Below are positions 1-9,034 of a stretch of DNA of 64,000 bases, in pieces. The DNA is from Rubrobacter_D sp963840835 (lineage in GTDB: Bacteria > Actinomycetota > Rubrobacteria > Rubrobacterales > Rubrobacteraceae), in contig CAWJAM010000009.1 in NCBI GenBank assembly GCA_963840835.1, positions 62,001 through 126,000 on the forward strand, written 5' to 3'. The position numbers and the translations under genes were made by a program. The notes beneath the pieces were generated by a model that searched no databases, had not been told where the DNA came from, and saw only the letters and a list, made by a program, of their open reading frames with translations. Numbering within the stretch: the stretch's first letter is position 1; the number at the start of each line of letters is the position of its first letter.

Positions 1-1728
1 GTCTACCAACTGAGGAACACGCGCGACTTTGCTTCGGTGAACATGAGCCTCGGGGGCGGCCAGTTCAACCGCTTCTGCGACTCGGACGCCCGCAAAGCGA
101 TAATCGACAACCTGAGATCCGCGGGAATCGCGACGGTGATCGCCTCGGGCAACAGCGGCTTCACCAGCGCCGTGGCCGCCCCGGCGTGCATTTCGAGCGC
201 GATCACCGTCGGCGCCACGACCGTGAAGGACAACGCCACGACCAAGAAGGACACCATAGCTCCCAACTCCAATATGTCCGGTATGGTCGACCTGCTCGCG
301 CCGGGAGTGAACATCAGATCGTCCGTGCCAGGGGGCAATTTCGCCAGAAAGACCGGCACCTCGATGGCGGCGCCGCACGTCGCGGGGGCCTGGGCGCTCC
401 TCGAAGAGAGGGACCCCTGGAAGACCGTTAATAACATCAGTTACGCATTGAGGGACAGGGGTAAACTCGTAAAGGATACTCGAGCGGGGGGAACGGCTAC
501 GGGGTACAGGATCAACATAGCCGAGTCTGCGTACGTGAGGCCCCTTGCCGACGACTTCGCCTCCCCGAAGTCGCTCAGCGGCGCCACCTTTAGCGTCCCC
601 GGCATAAACGAGGCGGCCACCAGGGAAAACGGCGAACCGGACCACCTGCCCGCCGACAGCGCATCGCTCGGCGAGAACTCGGTGTGGTACAGTTGGACGG
701 CGCCCTTCTCCGGCCCGGTGACGATGGACACCTGCCAAAGCAACTTCGACACCACCCTCGCCGCGTACACCGGAAGCGGCGCCATCGACTCCCTGAGCCA
801 GGTCGCCAGCGACAACGACTCCTGCAGCACATTCAACGCGCAAGGAAGCAAGGTGAGCTTCGACGCGGTGGCCGGGACCAACTACCGGATCGCGGTCGCC
901 GGCTTCTCGAGCAGCGCCAGCGAGGGAACGTTCACCCTCGACTCGTTCACGGCTCCCGCCTCCAACGACTACTTCTTCGGCGCTCAGGAGATCAGCGGTA
1001 ACAGCGCCACGGTCAACGGGACGACGCTGTTGGCAACGAGGGAGCCCGACGAGCCGGATCACTACCCCGACCACGCCCTCTTGCAAGGGGAGCACTCGGT
1101 GTGGTACAGCTGGACGGCTCCTTCCTCCGGCCAGGTGGAGATGAACACCTGCCAGGCCAACATTAGCAGCACCATCGCCGTCTACACCGGCGGCGACCTG
1201 AGCAACCTCAACTGGGTGGCGAACAACAGAAGCTACTGCCCGAACTACCTCGGCAGCAAGGTAACGTTCGACGCCACGGCAGGCACCACCTACCGCATCG
1301 CGGTCGCAGAACCCGGAGGGGACCACACGCAGAACACCTTTACCCTCGAGCTAATCGGAAAAACGTCGCCAATCGACACGACGCCGCCAGGCGTGACGGG
1401 CACGAGCCCGGCCAACAACGCAACGGGTGTCCTTCAGGGAGCTAACCTAACAGCCACCTTCTCCGAAGCCATGCAGGCGAGCACCATCAACACAACCACC
1501 TTCAGGCTCAGGAAGTCGGGCACCACCACCAACGTCGCGGCTGCCCTGAGCTACGACCCCGCGACCAAGAGGGCCACGCTCAACCCCAACGCCAACCTCC
1601 AGGCCGGGGCCACCTACGTGGCCACGCTAACCACCGGAGCCAAGGACCTGGCGGGCAACGCGCTCGACCAGAACCCGAGCACCGCGGGCAACCAGGCCAA
1701 AAGCTGGCAGTTCAAGGTGAAGCCTTAG
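1..1728 (+). CDS. Secreted subtilisin-family (S8) serine protease, 5'-truncated by window edge
   Basis: The reading frame is open from base 1, so the N-terminus with the catalytic Asp and His lies outside the window. The oxyanion-hole region IASGNSG is near nt 142-165 and the catalytic serine motif GTSMAAPHVAG has its Ser codon at 361-363. After the catalytic domain come two homologous beta-sandwich repeats (about nt 541-950 and 958-1360), each with an SVWYSWTAP..G motif and paired cysteines. A Big_5/Ig-like domain (DTTPPGVTGTSPANNATG, nt 1378-1725) ends the protein. The architecture is that of an extracellular protease with adhesion or carbohydrate-contact modules. The substrate cannot be told from sequence. 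A perfect palindrome follows 16 bp after the stop. Confidence 0.93.
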   Translation, partial: VYQLRNTRDFASVNMSLGGGQFNRFCDSDARKAIIDNLRSAGIATVIASGNSGFTSAVAAPACISSAITVGATTVKDNATTKKDTIAPNSNMSGMVDLLAPGVNIRSSVPGGNFARKTGTSMAAPHVAGAWALLEERDPWKTVNNISYALRDRGKLVKDTRAGGTATGYRINIAESAYVRPLADDFASPKSLSGATFSVPGINEAATRENGEPDHLPADSASLGENSVWYSWTAPFSGPVTMDTCQSNFDTTLAAYTGSGAIDSLSQVASDNDSCSTFNAQGSKVSFDAVAGTNYRIAVAGFSSSASEGTFTLDSFTAPASNDYFFGAQEISGNSATVNGTTLLATREPDEPDHYPDHALLQGEHSVWYSWTAPSSGQVEMNTCQANISSTIAVYTGGDLSNLNWVANNRSYCPNYLGSKVTFDATAGTTYRIAVAEPGGDHTQNTFTLELIGKTSPIDTTPPGVTGTSPANNATGVLQGANLTATFSEAMQASTINTTTFRLRKSGTTTNVAAALSYDPATKRATLNPNANLQAGATYVATLTTGAKDLAGNALDQNPSTAGNQAKSWQFKVKP

Positions 1729-1743
1729 ACGACCCGGCATAAA

Positions 1744-1779
1744 GCGAATAGCAGAGGTCTATAGACCTCTGCTATTCGC
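1744..1779. terminator. 36-bp perfect palindrome after the protease gene
   Basis: Two exact 18-base arms meet without a loop (GCGAATAGCAGAGGTCTA and its complement). It sits 16 bp after the protease stop codon and has no U-tract, so it may be a Rho-independent-like hairpin or a REP-type element. A related palindrome (AGCAGAGGT arm) occurs at 23453-23486 and a similar one at 6261-6292. Confidence 0.6.
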
Positions 1780-1780
1780 G

Positions 1781-1862
1781 CACGTCAGCATTTCAGCTAG
1801 TCAGCACTTCAGCAAGAGCAATATGCTGAAATGCTGACGTGCTGAAATGCTGAAATGCTGAA
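1781..1862. repeat. TGCTGAA-type intergenic repeat with long inverted arms
   Basis: The stretch is built from iterations of TGCTGAAATGCTGA and its complement. A 17-bp arm at 1781-1797 (CACGTCAGCATTTCAGC) is exactly complementary to 1825-1841. The same vocabulary recurs at 6322-6348, 13945-13980 and 23378-23450, always next to a strong palindrome. Confidence 0.7.
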
Positions 1863-1932
1863 CGATACCGTTCTTGGCTTGCAATAGGTACAATTGCGAG
1901 TAGGGATTGCCCGGCATCGGAGGAGAGGGTCC

Positions 1933-4900
1933 GTGTCAGATCTACCGCCCCGGATAGCGTCTTGCTTTTTTATCTGTGGCGTTGCTCGTGGCGCAGGGCT
2001 GCGCGGGGCCCCCGTTGTCTGAAGAATGGACCTCACCTCGCGACGCGCTGCTTAGGGAGGCCCCGGGGGGCGAGACCGGCTCCCTGCTGGCCTTCCCCCG
2101 GGCCCCGGCGCGCCCGGTCGACAACCTGCCGCTGGAGCTGAGCAGCTTTGTAGGGCGAGAGAGGGAGCTCGCCGAGGTCGAGCGGTTGCTCGGCGGCACT
2201 CGTCTGGTTACGCTGAGCGGCCCCGGGGGAGCCGGAAAGACGCGACTCGCCTTGGCGGTGGCGCAAGATCTGGTCGAGGAGTTCAGGGACGGCGTGTGGT
2301 TGGTGGAGCTGGCCCCGCTCTCTGACCCGGATCTCGTGCCGCAGGCGGCGGCCTCGGCGCTGGGCGTGTCCGAGGCCTCGGATCGTTCACCGACCGAAGA
2401 TCTCGTGGAACATCTGAAGGGCCTGAGGACGCTCCTCGTCCTGGACAACTGCGAGCACCTCATCGAGGGGTGCGCCGATCTCACCGATACGTTGCTCAGA
2501 ACTTGCCCGGATCTAAGAATACTTGCGACCAGCCGGGAGCCCTTGCGCGTGGCAGGCGAGTCTAACTTCATGGTGCCAAGCCTCTCCCTGCCCGATCCCG
2601 GTCGTTTGCCCCCCACAGGGGAGCTGGCACGCTACGAGGCGGTCCGCCTCTTCGTCGAACGGGCCAGGGACGTCGATTCGGCCTTCGCGCTGACCGGGCG
2701 GAACGCTCTCGGCGGTTGCGCGGCTTTGCCGCAAGCTGGACGGCATACCGCTGGCTATAGAGCTTGCGGCTGCACGGGTAAGGGTACTGACGGTCGAGCA
2801 GATCTCGGAGAAGCTAGAGGATTCCTTGAGGATCCTGACCACGGGCAGCCGCACGGCGGCCGCGCGTCATCAGACGCTCAGGGCGACCCTCCAGTGGAGC
2901 TACGACCTCTTGAGCGTAGCAGGAGCGGGAGCTGCTCGAGCGGCTTTCGGTGTTCACCGGGGGTTGGGTTTTAGAGGCGGCCGAAGCGGTGGGCGCGGGA
3001 AGCGGCATCGAGGAGGGGCTGGTTTCGAACCGGGACGGGCTTCAAACCCGCCCGTGCTGGATCTCCTGTCGGGGCTCGTGGACAAGTCCTTGGTGGTCGC
3101 CGAGGCGGGCGGTAGACGGCGCGTTGCGCTACCGCTTGCTCGAGACCGTTCGCCAGTACGCCACCGAAAAGCTCGGATCTGGGGCAGAAGAGGAAGCCGT
3201 CAGGCAACGTCACGCGATGTTCTTCCTGGAGTTGGCCGAGCGGGCCGAGCCCGAGTTGGGCGGGACGGAACAGGTGGCGTGGCTGGACCGCCTGGAGAGC
3301 GAACTCGGTAACCTCAGGGTGGCACTGGGCTGGTTCAAAGAGAGCGCACGGGGGCTGGATCACCTGCGTATGGCGGGGTCGCTGTGGCGCTTTTGCTACC
3401 TGCGCGGCCACTACGAGGAGGGACGCAGGTGGCTGGAGGGGGCGCTGGTCAGCGGAGACAACACGCCGTCCCCTGCTCGGGCGAAGGCGTACCTCGGGGC
3501 CGGCGCCATGACCTTCCGGAGGTGCGAGTACGAGCGTGGGCGAGAGCAGCTGGAGGCGGCGGTGGCCATCTACCGCACGCTGGAGGATGATCGGGGGATC
3601 GCCTCGGCTTCGCACATGCTTGGTAGCATCGCTGCTGAGCGAGGCGACTACGCGAGATCTGAGGCTCTGCACGAGGAGAGCCTGGTTCTCTGGCGCAGGC
3701 TCGGGGACGAGGCCGGCGAGGCCCAGGCACTCAACTACCTGTCATACGTGGCGTGGTTGCAGGAGAAGCACGAGCGGGCCAAAGAGTTGGGCGAGGAGAC
3801 CCTGGCCCGGTTCCGCCGGCTTGGGGACAACGAGATCATCGCGTGGGCCCTGATCAACCTGGGTTCCTCCGCGCTGTACGCCGGGGATCACCGCCGGGCG
3901 CGGACGCTGTTCGGGGAGAGCCTCGCGCTCTCCCGGGAGGTGGGCTTCAAGGAGGGCGTGCCCTGGTCGCTTAACCAACTCGGCGTCCTTGCGTACCGCG
4001 AAGGCGACCACAGGCGGGCAACGGACGTGCTACGGGAGAGCCTGGAGGGCCATCTGGACCTCGGCGACAGGTGGCGAGCCGCGAGCGTTTTGGAAACCTT
4101 GGCTGAGGTTCTGTGCGCCCAGGGACGCCCGGAGCCGGCAGCATACCTATTCGGCGCCGCCCGGGCCGTCAGGGAGGCCATCTCGGTCCCTGTTCCCCTC
4201 TGCGAGCGCGCCGACTACGAGAGAGGTATCTCCGCCGCGCGCGCCGAATTGGGCGAAGTAGCCTTCGAGGCTGCGTTCTCCAAGGGAAGGACAATGTCCC
4301 CCCAGCAGGCTGCCGTGTACGCGCCGCGCGAACCGGCGACGCGCGACGGAGAGATCCCGACGGACGTGCCTTCGTCCGCCCATTCTCCTGCAGAGCGCTC
4401 GACAGAGGTCCCCCAGCCGTCTACCGCCGGGCCAGTCGTGCTGCGTATCTCGGCCTTTGGCGCGGCGCGGGTGGAGAAGGACGGGGTCGCCCTCGATTCA
4501 CCCGATTGGATCCAGAAACCCCGCGAGCTGCTCTACTACTTGCTCTCCCACCCTGAGGGACGAACCAAGGAGCAGATAGGCCTCGCCCTCTGGCCCGAGG
4601 CCTCAACAGCCCAACTGCGCAGCAGCTTCCACGACACCGTCTACCGCCTGCGCCGGGCCCTTGGCGGCAAGGAGTGGATCTCCTTCAAGAAGGGCCGCTA
4701 TAACTTTGACCGCTCGCTCTCCTACTCCTACGACGTGGAAGCCTTCGAGGAGAACGTCACCGAGGGCCGCCGGCTCCAAACCGAATCGCCCGACCTGGCC
4801 ATCCAACACCTCCAGGAAGCCGCCGAACTCTACGCCGGAGACTTCCTCGAAGATTTCGCCGATAGCGAGTGGGCCTTCACCCGCCAGGACGAGCTGAGGC

Positions 4901-5175
4901 GGGTCTACGGGGAATCGCTATTGCTATTGGGCGGACTCCTCCTGGCCCAGGAGCGCCACGCCGAGGCCGCCGAGGCCTACAGGAAGGCCATAGCCCACGA
5001 GCGGTTTCTCGAAGAGGCCCACCGCGGGCTGATGCGAAGCCAGGCCGCCCTAGGCGAGAGGGGGAGGGCACTCAGGCACTACGAGGAATTGGTGGTGTTG
5101 CTAGAGGAGCAGCTCGGCGCCACCCCGGCCCCCGAGACGGTCGCGCTGTACGAGTCGCTCCGCTCCTGGGAGTAG
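1933..5175 (+). pseudogene. STAND/NB-ARC ATPase regulator with C-terminal SARP-type wHTH+BTAD domain, frameshifted
   Basis: The best start is GTG 1933, 4 nt after a strong GGAGGAGAGG; the short reading (VSDLPPRIAS...) soon leaves frame and the recognisable part begins near 2120 (LPLELSSFVGRERELAEVE). Order: P-loop GPGGAGKTRLA near 2219, Walker-B-like LLVLDNCEHL near 2440, then CRKLDGIPLAIELAAARV, WSYDLLS, a TPR region (about 3300-4290), a linker, a winged helix of OmpR/SARP type (about 4432-4760) and a BTAD domain to the stop. Coding similarity moves between frames at about 2711 (extra G in ctcGGcgg), 2921 (extra G), 3021-3053 (a palindrome lies there) and 3107 (extra A). A canonical SARP has wHTH-BTAD first, so here the order is reversed. 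Decay and sequencing error are both possible. Confidence 0.8.
3021..3053. repeat. Palindromic repeat inside the STAND-SARP gene
   Basis: GGTTTCGAACC is followed directly by ACGGGCTTCAAACCCGCCCGT. The second part matches the core of the palindrome after ruvB (17856-17878, GGGCGGGTTTCAAACCCGCC). It falls exactly where the encoded protein loses its frame, between the motifs GSGIEEG and VLDLLSGLVDKSL, so it may be an insertion. Confidence 0.55.
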
Positions 5176-5242
5176 TCGCACCGCTCCTGTTTTCAAGTAT
5201 TCTGAAGCCCATACAGGAGAACCCCGAAGGAGGAGAGTCAGC

Positions 5243-6247
5243 GTGCCAACTCCCGTCAACAGCCAACATGTAGACGAGCGTCTGGAGGAATTGTACCGAC
5301 GGCACTTGCTCGTAGGTGAAGACAGCGTTGCGAACTACTACGAGTCAGGGCGCGGATACTACAAGCCAGAGCTTGCCGCCGAAGAGCGCGAGCGATTCAG
5401 CATCTCCTTGGTTCGCACCAACGGCGAGGTCCACCAGACGGGCGATCACCGCCGGCCGTTCGCCCTACAATCTATCTCAAAGGTGTTCGTCTACGGCCTT
5501 GCTTTGGCGGACCACGGAGGAGATTATGTCCTAGAACACGTTGGGGTAGAACCCAGCGGGGACGCTTTCAACTCCATCACCTTCGACGAGCACAACAACC
5601 GACCGTATAATCCCATGGTCAACGCCGGGGCGCTCGTGACGACTGATCTGGTGCGGGGCAAGGACTCCGCAGAGAAGTTCGAACGTATACTGGGCACGCT
5701 CCGTAGCTTTGCCGGAAACCAGAGCCTCGGGGTGGACGAGGACACCTTCGAGGCCGAGATGCGCACGGCAGACTGGAATCGCGCTACGGGCTACCTCATG
5801 CGCAGCCAGGGCATTATCTCGGGAGACGTTGAGGGGATCCTCGCCCTCTACCTGCGGCAGTGCTCGGTGCAGGTCACCTGCCGGGATCTCGCAGTAATGG
5901 CAGCGACGCTAGCGAACGGCGGCGTGAACCCCCTAACCGGAGAGCGGGCCCTCCCCCTCCGCCACGTTAGAGAAGTGTTGAGCGTGATGCACACCTGCGG
6001 CATGTACGACGCCGCTGGTCAGTGGGCATTCGATATAGGCGTCCCCGCCAAGAGCGGTGTGAGCGGCGGTATACTGGTGGTTGTCCCGGGCAAAGGAGGC
6101 ATCGGCGTCTACTCACCGGGGCTCGACGCGCACGGTAACAGCGTCCGCGGCATCAGAGTGTGCCAGGAAATCTCCGAGCGCCTGGGGCTACACGTCTTTG
6201 CCACCGAAGCCGAAGATGCCCTGCTCGTCCCTACGGAGTCACATTAA
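5243..6247 (+). CDS. glsA: Glutaminase
   Basis: This enzyme hydrolyses L-glutamine to glutamate and ammonia. The 334-aa product has the serine-dependent beta-lactamase/glutaminase fold signature S77-I-S-K80 in FALQSISKVF, followed by the family motifs RPYNPMVNAGA, NGGVNPLTG and AKSGVSGG. Length is close to the usual 305-330 aa. The start is GTG 5243, with AAGGAGGAG about 6 nt upstream. It stands alone on the plus strand 67 bp after the STAND-SARP gene and is closed by a strong hairpin at 6261-6292. Its role is probably nitrogen supply or acid resistance; no regulatory site of its own is apparent. Confidence 0.95.
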   Translation: MPTPVNSQHVDERLEELYRRHLLVGEDSVANYYESGRGYYKPELAAEERERFSISLVRTNGEVHQTGDHRRPFALQSISKVFVYGLALADHGGDYVLEHVGVEPSGDAFNSITFDEHNNRPYNPMVNAGALVTTDLVRGKDSAEKFERILGTLRSFAGNQSLGVDEDTFEAEMRTADWNRATGYLMRSQGIISGDVEGILALYLRQCSVQVTCRDLAVMAATLANGGVNPLTGERALPLRHVREVLSVMHTCGMYDAAGQWAFDIGVPAKSGVSGGILVVVPGKGGIGVYSPGLDAHGNSVRGIRVCQEISERLGLHVFATEAEDALLVPTESH

Positions 6248-6260
6248 GACGCGCCTAAAG

Positions 6261-6292
6261 CGATTTGCTGAGGTCTTGACCTCAGCAAATCG
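6261..6292. terminator. 15-bp-stem hairpin after glsA
   Basis: CGATTTGCTGAGGTC at 6261-6275 and its exact complement at 6278-6292 are separated by TT. It lies 13 bp after the glsA stop codon. No U-tract follows. It is related in design to the palindromes at 1744 and 23453. Confidence 0.6.
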
Positions 6293-6321
6293 TGCTATCA
6301 GCGGTTGGCCATCAGCTATCA

Positions 6322-6376
6322 GCAAGAAAAAGCTGAAATGCTGAAGTGCTTGCAATGGGGTCCAACCCCATGGCAA
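6322..6376. repeat. TGCTGAA-type repeat plus TTGCAATGGG palindrome
   Basis: AGCTGAAATGCTGAAGTGC runs directly into the hairpin TTGCAATGGGGT (6350-6361) / ACCCCATGGCAA (6365-6376), with one mismatch in the stem. The same TTGCAATGGG hairpin is found at 23348-23378, again beside TGCTGAA repeats, so the two units travel together. Confidence 0.6.
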
Positions 6377-6489
6377 CGCGCGTAGACACTATTCCGTGGA
6401 TTCTGTGCGGTAGAGACGCTGCGGACGGCATGGCCAGTCCGGACGGTAAGGAGTCGCCGCGATGGTCGGTGGCTACCGCGCGTGGTCGT

Positions 6490-6996
6490 TCAGAAGTTCT
6501 TCGAGCGTGGCCGTCGCCGTGAGACCCCAGCGGTAGCTGCCGGACATAGTTGACCCCCTGTGGGGTGTGGACTTTGCTGGTCGGTCTGAGCGGCGCGAGC
6601 GTCCCTTATCATCAGGCGGCCTCGAGTTCGTACTTTAGGGTCTTGGCGGCATCCTGAACCTCCGCCCGTGTGGTCGTGGTGCAGGTGCGTCATCACGAGC
6701 TGACGAACCTCGCGGGCGGGATCTATGCCCATGTCCGCAAGCCGCACCCCTATCTCCTCCTCCGGCGCGACCTTTATCTGCACCGCGTACTGGAAGAAGG
6801 GGTTAGTGCGCGGCAGATAGTTCTTGAGCGAGTTGCGCGCACTGTCTCCAGTGTCGACGACGAACAACCCCTCGGGGTGTTCGATCAGATAGCTGTAGAT
6901 CGGCAAAGGCCCCACCCACTCCTTGTCGAGCATGATCTCCAGCTTGCGTCGCGCAGGACCCCAACCGAGGGGAGCCTGCTCCTGACGGCGGTTCAT
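6490..6996 (-). pseudogene. Truncated metallo-beta-lactamase-fold hydrolase (AHL-lactonase-like)
   Basis: Reading from 6996, the first ~110 codons are a convincing MBL N-terminal half: MLDKEWVGPLPIYSYLIEHP, FVVDTGDSARNS, and the zinc motif HLHHDHTGG near 6660-6690. This resembles N-acyl-homoserine lactonase-type enzymes. Immediately after the zinc motif the similarity stops and about 55 low-complexity Arg-rich residues follow to the stop at 6490. The second half of the fold, with its further metal-binding His and Asp, is absent. A neighbouring frame in the tail reads DAAKTLKYELEAA then stop, which looks like the end of a different gene. It is therefore a fragment joined to unrelated DNA and not expected to be active. 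Confidence 0.75.
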
Positions 6997-7020
6997 TCTC
7001 GCGAAGCCTGCCCCCGCGAA

Positions 7021-7112
7021 CTTTTTTCGCCCCTTTTTCTTGAGATTTTTCTGATTTGAGCGTTTCCGAGAGCGCTACCGAGAGCACTACCGAGAGCACC
7101 CCGCCTTAGAGT
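7021..7112 (+). promoter_or_regulatory. Promoter A: four 12-bp direct repeats plus -10 box (SARP-like)
   Basis: Heptamers at 7055 (TTTGAGC), 7067, 7079 and 7091 (each CGAGAGC) are spaced exactly 12 bp. The last is followed after 9 bp by TAGAGT (7107-7112), a good -10 box. No separate -35 is seen; the repeats occupy its place. A T-rich tract (7021-7054) lies upstream. The whole design recurs before 10803 and 11636. It should drive the GNAT-azlC-azlD(-RCC1) unit. Confidence 0.75.
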
Positions 7113-7161
7113 GCTTGCAGAAGAACGGTTACGAGCAATTCGAGAGCGAAGGAGGAGCGAC

Positions 7162-7749
7162 ATGGGAGATCTGAACGAAGCAGTAACAGTAGGTCGAGCC
7201 GTCACAGGGCACAGCATAAAGGAGCAAACGATGAACGATTCGCAGCTCTATATCCGGGTAGCGACAACCCATGACGGCGAGAAATTGCGCGGGATGTTCT
7301 CCCGCACCTCTTCAGAGACCATCCACAAGAGGTTCCACATACCGTATCCGGAGGTCCCGGAGTGGATGGTGGGCCTCATGTTGGATTCAGATCACCACGA
7401 CAAGGAAGCCCTCGTCGCCGTAGCGGAGGAGAAGATCATCGGCCACGCCATGTACGTGCGGCTAGAAGACGACACCGAGGCCGAGATGGCGATCATCGTG
7501 GAAGATGGGTGGCAGTCGAAGGGAGTGGGGAAGTCGCTCCTCTCGGAGCTTGCACAGAGAGCGAAGCATCGAGGCATCGAAACCTTCACCGGAGAAGTAC
7601 TCGGGACGAACCGGCGCATGCTCGGTCTCGCCACCATGTTCATCGGGACGAACTACAAGACAGAGGACAGCGTGTATCAAGTTCGTATGCCGCTGCGGAC
7701 GCTCGAACCGGCGGCGCAGGACGCGCAGACCCTTCCTCGCGCCGCGTAA
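7162..7749 (+). CDS. GNAT-family N-acetyltransferase
   Basis: The product has the GNAT fold: an N-terminal acceptor region (IRVATTHDGEKLRGMFSR), a central strand with AEMAIIVEDGWQSKGVGKSLL that forms the acetyl-CoA pyrophosphate loop (Q-x-K-G-V-G-K), and a C-terminal region with GTNRRMLGLATMFIGTNY. The acceptor is unknown. Two in-frame starts have good ribosome sites: ATG 7162 (GGAGGAG) and ATG 7231 (AAAGGAG); the acetyltransferase domain needs only the second. GTG 7111 is excluded because it overlaps the -10 box. The gene is first after promoter A and is followed 17 bp later by azlC. Confidence 0.85.
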   Translation: MGDLNEAVTVGRAVTGHSIKEQTMNDSQLYIRVATTHDGEKLRGMFSRTSSETIHKRFHIPYPEVPEWMVGLMLDSDHHDKEALVAVAEEKIIGHAMYVRLEDDTEAEMAIIVEDGWQSKGVGKSLLSELAQRAKHRGIETFTGEVLGTNRRMLGLATMFIGTNYKTEDSVYQVRMPLRTLEPAAQDAQTLPRAA

Positions 7750-7766
7750 AGATAGGAGCCTTACGA

Positions 7767-8612
7767 ATGACGACCACTATCAGCAGACCAGACGAAAGAA
7801 ACCATCTACGAAGGACAGCACGTTCTCCGGGTGCAGGCTACGTTGCTGGAGGCCTGGTCCGGCCGGGGAGCATCGTCGATGACCTCGACGCGACCATTGA
7901 GGAGCCGAAGGCGGCATCCCCTAGGGTGGCATTAGTCTCAGGCGCGAGGACGATCGCGCCCGTCTTGCTCGCCCTGCTCCCTTTCGGGGTGGCCTTCGGC
8001 GCCACGGCGACGGAGAGCGGGCTCTCGGCTCTGGAGGCACTCGGCATGTCGGTGTTCATCGCTGCCGGCGCCGCGCAGTTGGCCGCCCTCCCGCTGCTCT
8101 CAGCCGGTGCGTCGGTGGCCGTTGTTATTCTGACCGTCCTCATCATCAACCTCAGGATGATGCTCTACAGCGCCTCCCTTGCGCCGCATTTCCGATCCCT
8201 CCCGCTCGGGTGGAAGGGACTCCTCTCTTACCACCTCACAGATCAGGCCTACGCGGCGACCATCACCCGCTTCGACGCCGGAGAGACCAGGGAGCCAGAA
8301 AAGCGCTGGTATTACCTCGGCGTCGGCCTCTCGATCTGGACGACGTGGCAGGCGGCGACCATGACAGGCGTCTTCCTCGGCGCGTGGGCCTCAGAGGATT
8401 GGTCTCTGGACTTCGTGTTGCCCCTGATCTTCATCGCCCTCGCCGTCCCTGCGATCAAGGACCGCACCACGGGCGCCGCGGCCCTCGCGGCTGGCGTTGC
8501 GGCGCTCGCCTTTGCAGTCCTTCCCCTGAACCTCGGTCTGATCGCCGCCGCCCTGGTCGGCATCGCGGGTGGGTTGGTGGCGGAGACCGTAAGCGAAAGG
8601 AGCGAAAGATGA
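7767..8612 (+). CDS. azlC: AzlC-family branched-chain amino acid exporter, large subunit
   Basis: This is the large subunit of the AzlCD two-component exporter of branched-chain amino acids. It is a hydrophobic protein of 281 aa with the family's N-terminal pattern (ARTIAPVLLALLPFGVAFGA), an FIAAGAAQLAALPL segment, and NLRMMLYSASLAPHF followed by the LTDQAYA motif. An N-terminal extension of about 50 hydrophilic residues precedes the first membrane segment. The start ATG 7767 follows ATAGGAG. The stop overlaps the azlD start (ATGA at 8609-8612), so the two subunits are translationally coupled. A GNAT gene upstream shares the transcript. Confidence 0.92.
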   Translation: MTTTISRPDERNHLRRTARSPGAGYVAGGLVRPGSIVDDLDATIEEPKAASPRVALVSGARTIAPVLLALLPFGVAFGATATESGLSALEALGMSVFIAAGAAQLAALPLLSAGASVAVVILTVLIINLRMMLYSASLAPHFRSLPLGWKGLLSYHLTDQAYAATITRFDAGETREPEKRWYYLGVGLSIWTTWQAATMTGVFLGAWASEDWSLDFVLPLIFIALAVPAIKDRTTGAAALAAGVAALAFAVLPLNLGLIAAALVGIAGGLVAETVSERSER

Positions 8613-8941
8613 GCACCCCCACGTTATGGTTGACGATACTTGGGGCTGGCGCCGTCACATTCGCGCTGCGCCTCTCCTTCATCGCGCTACTGGGACGAAT
8701 AGAGATACCCCTCTTCTTCGGGCGGGCGCTACGGTTCGTGCCTGCGGCTGTGCTTACGGCCGTGGTCATCCCGCTGCTTTTCTACGTGGACGGCGCCCTG
8801 GATGCCTCGCTCGGCAACGAGCGGTTGGTCGCAGGGCTCGTTGCGGCCCTGATCGCCTGGCGAACCAGAAGCGTTCCCCTGACCCTGGTCGGTGGCATGG
8901 CGATGCTGTGGACGCTCCAGGCCATAGGACAGAGCCTGTGA
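8609..8941 (+). CDS. azlD: AzlD-family branched-chain amino acid exporter, small subunit
   Basis: A 110-aa protein with four predicted membrane segments matching AzlD: LWLTILGAGAVTFALRLSFI, FFGRALRFVPAAVLTAVVIP and a C-terminal PLTLVGGMAMLWTLQAI. AzlD is the obligate partner of AzlC. The start codon overlaps the azlC stop. Length is typical (about 100-110 aa). The next gene, 93 bp downstream, is the RCC1 protein with its own ribosome site. Confidence 0.92.
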   Translation: MSTPTLWLTILGAGAVTFALRLSFIALLGRIEIPLFFGRALRFVPAAVLTAVVIPLLFYVDGALDASLGNERLVAGLVAALIAWRTRSVPLTLVGGMAMLWTLQAIGQSL

Positions 8942-9034
8942 CGGAAAAACACGAAAGTCATCAGCGGCGGCTACGGGTTCATCCATGACGGCCGCACAGT
9001 CGAAGACACTCAAATCAACGAAGGAGCAGTACAG

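Noticed and set aside
1781..1862. TGCTGAA array as a CRISPR
   Set aside because: Units are short, of unequal spacing and partly inverted; there are no unique spacers of constant length and no cas genes in the window.
3021..3031. GGTTTCGAACC as the T-arm of a tRNA gene
   Set aside because: No acceptor, D or anticodon arms can be formed around it; it is part of a palindromic repeat inside a coding region.
6429..6521. 30-codon ORF starting at ATG 6429
   Set aside because: No ribosome site, no similarity and atypical composition; it overlaps the end of the lactonase fragment.
7111..7161. GTG 7111 as the start of the acetyltransferase
   Set aside because: It overlaps the -10 box of promoter A and would not be in the mRNA.
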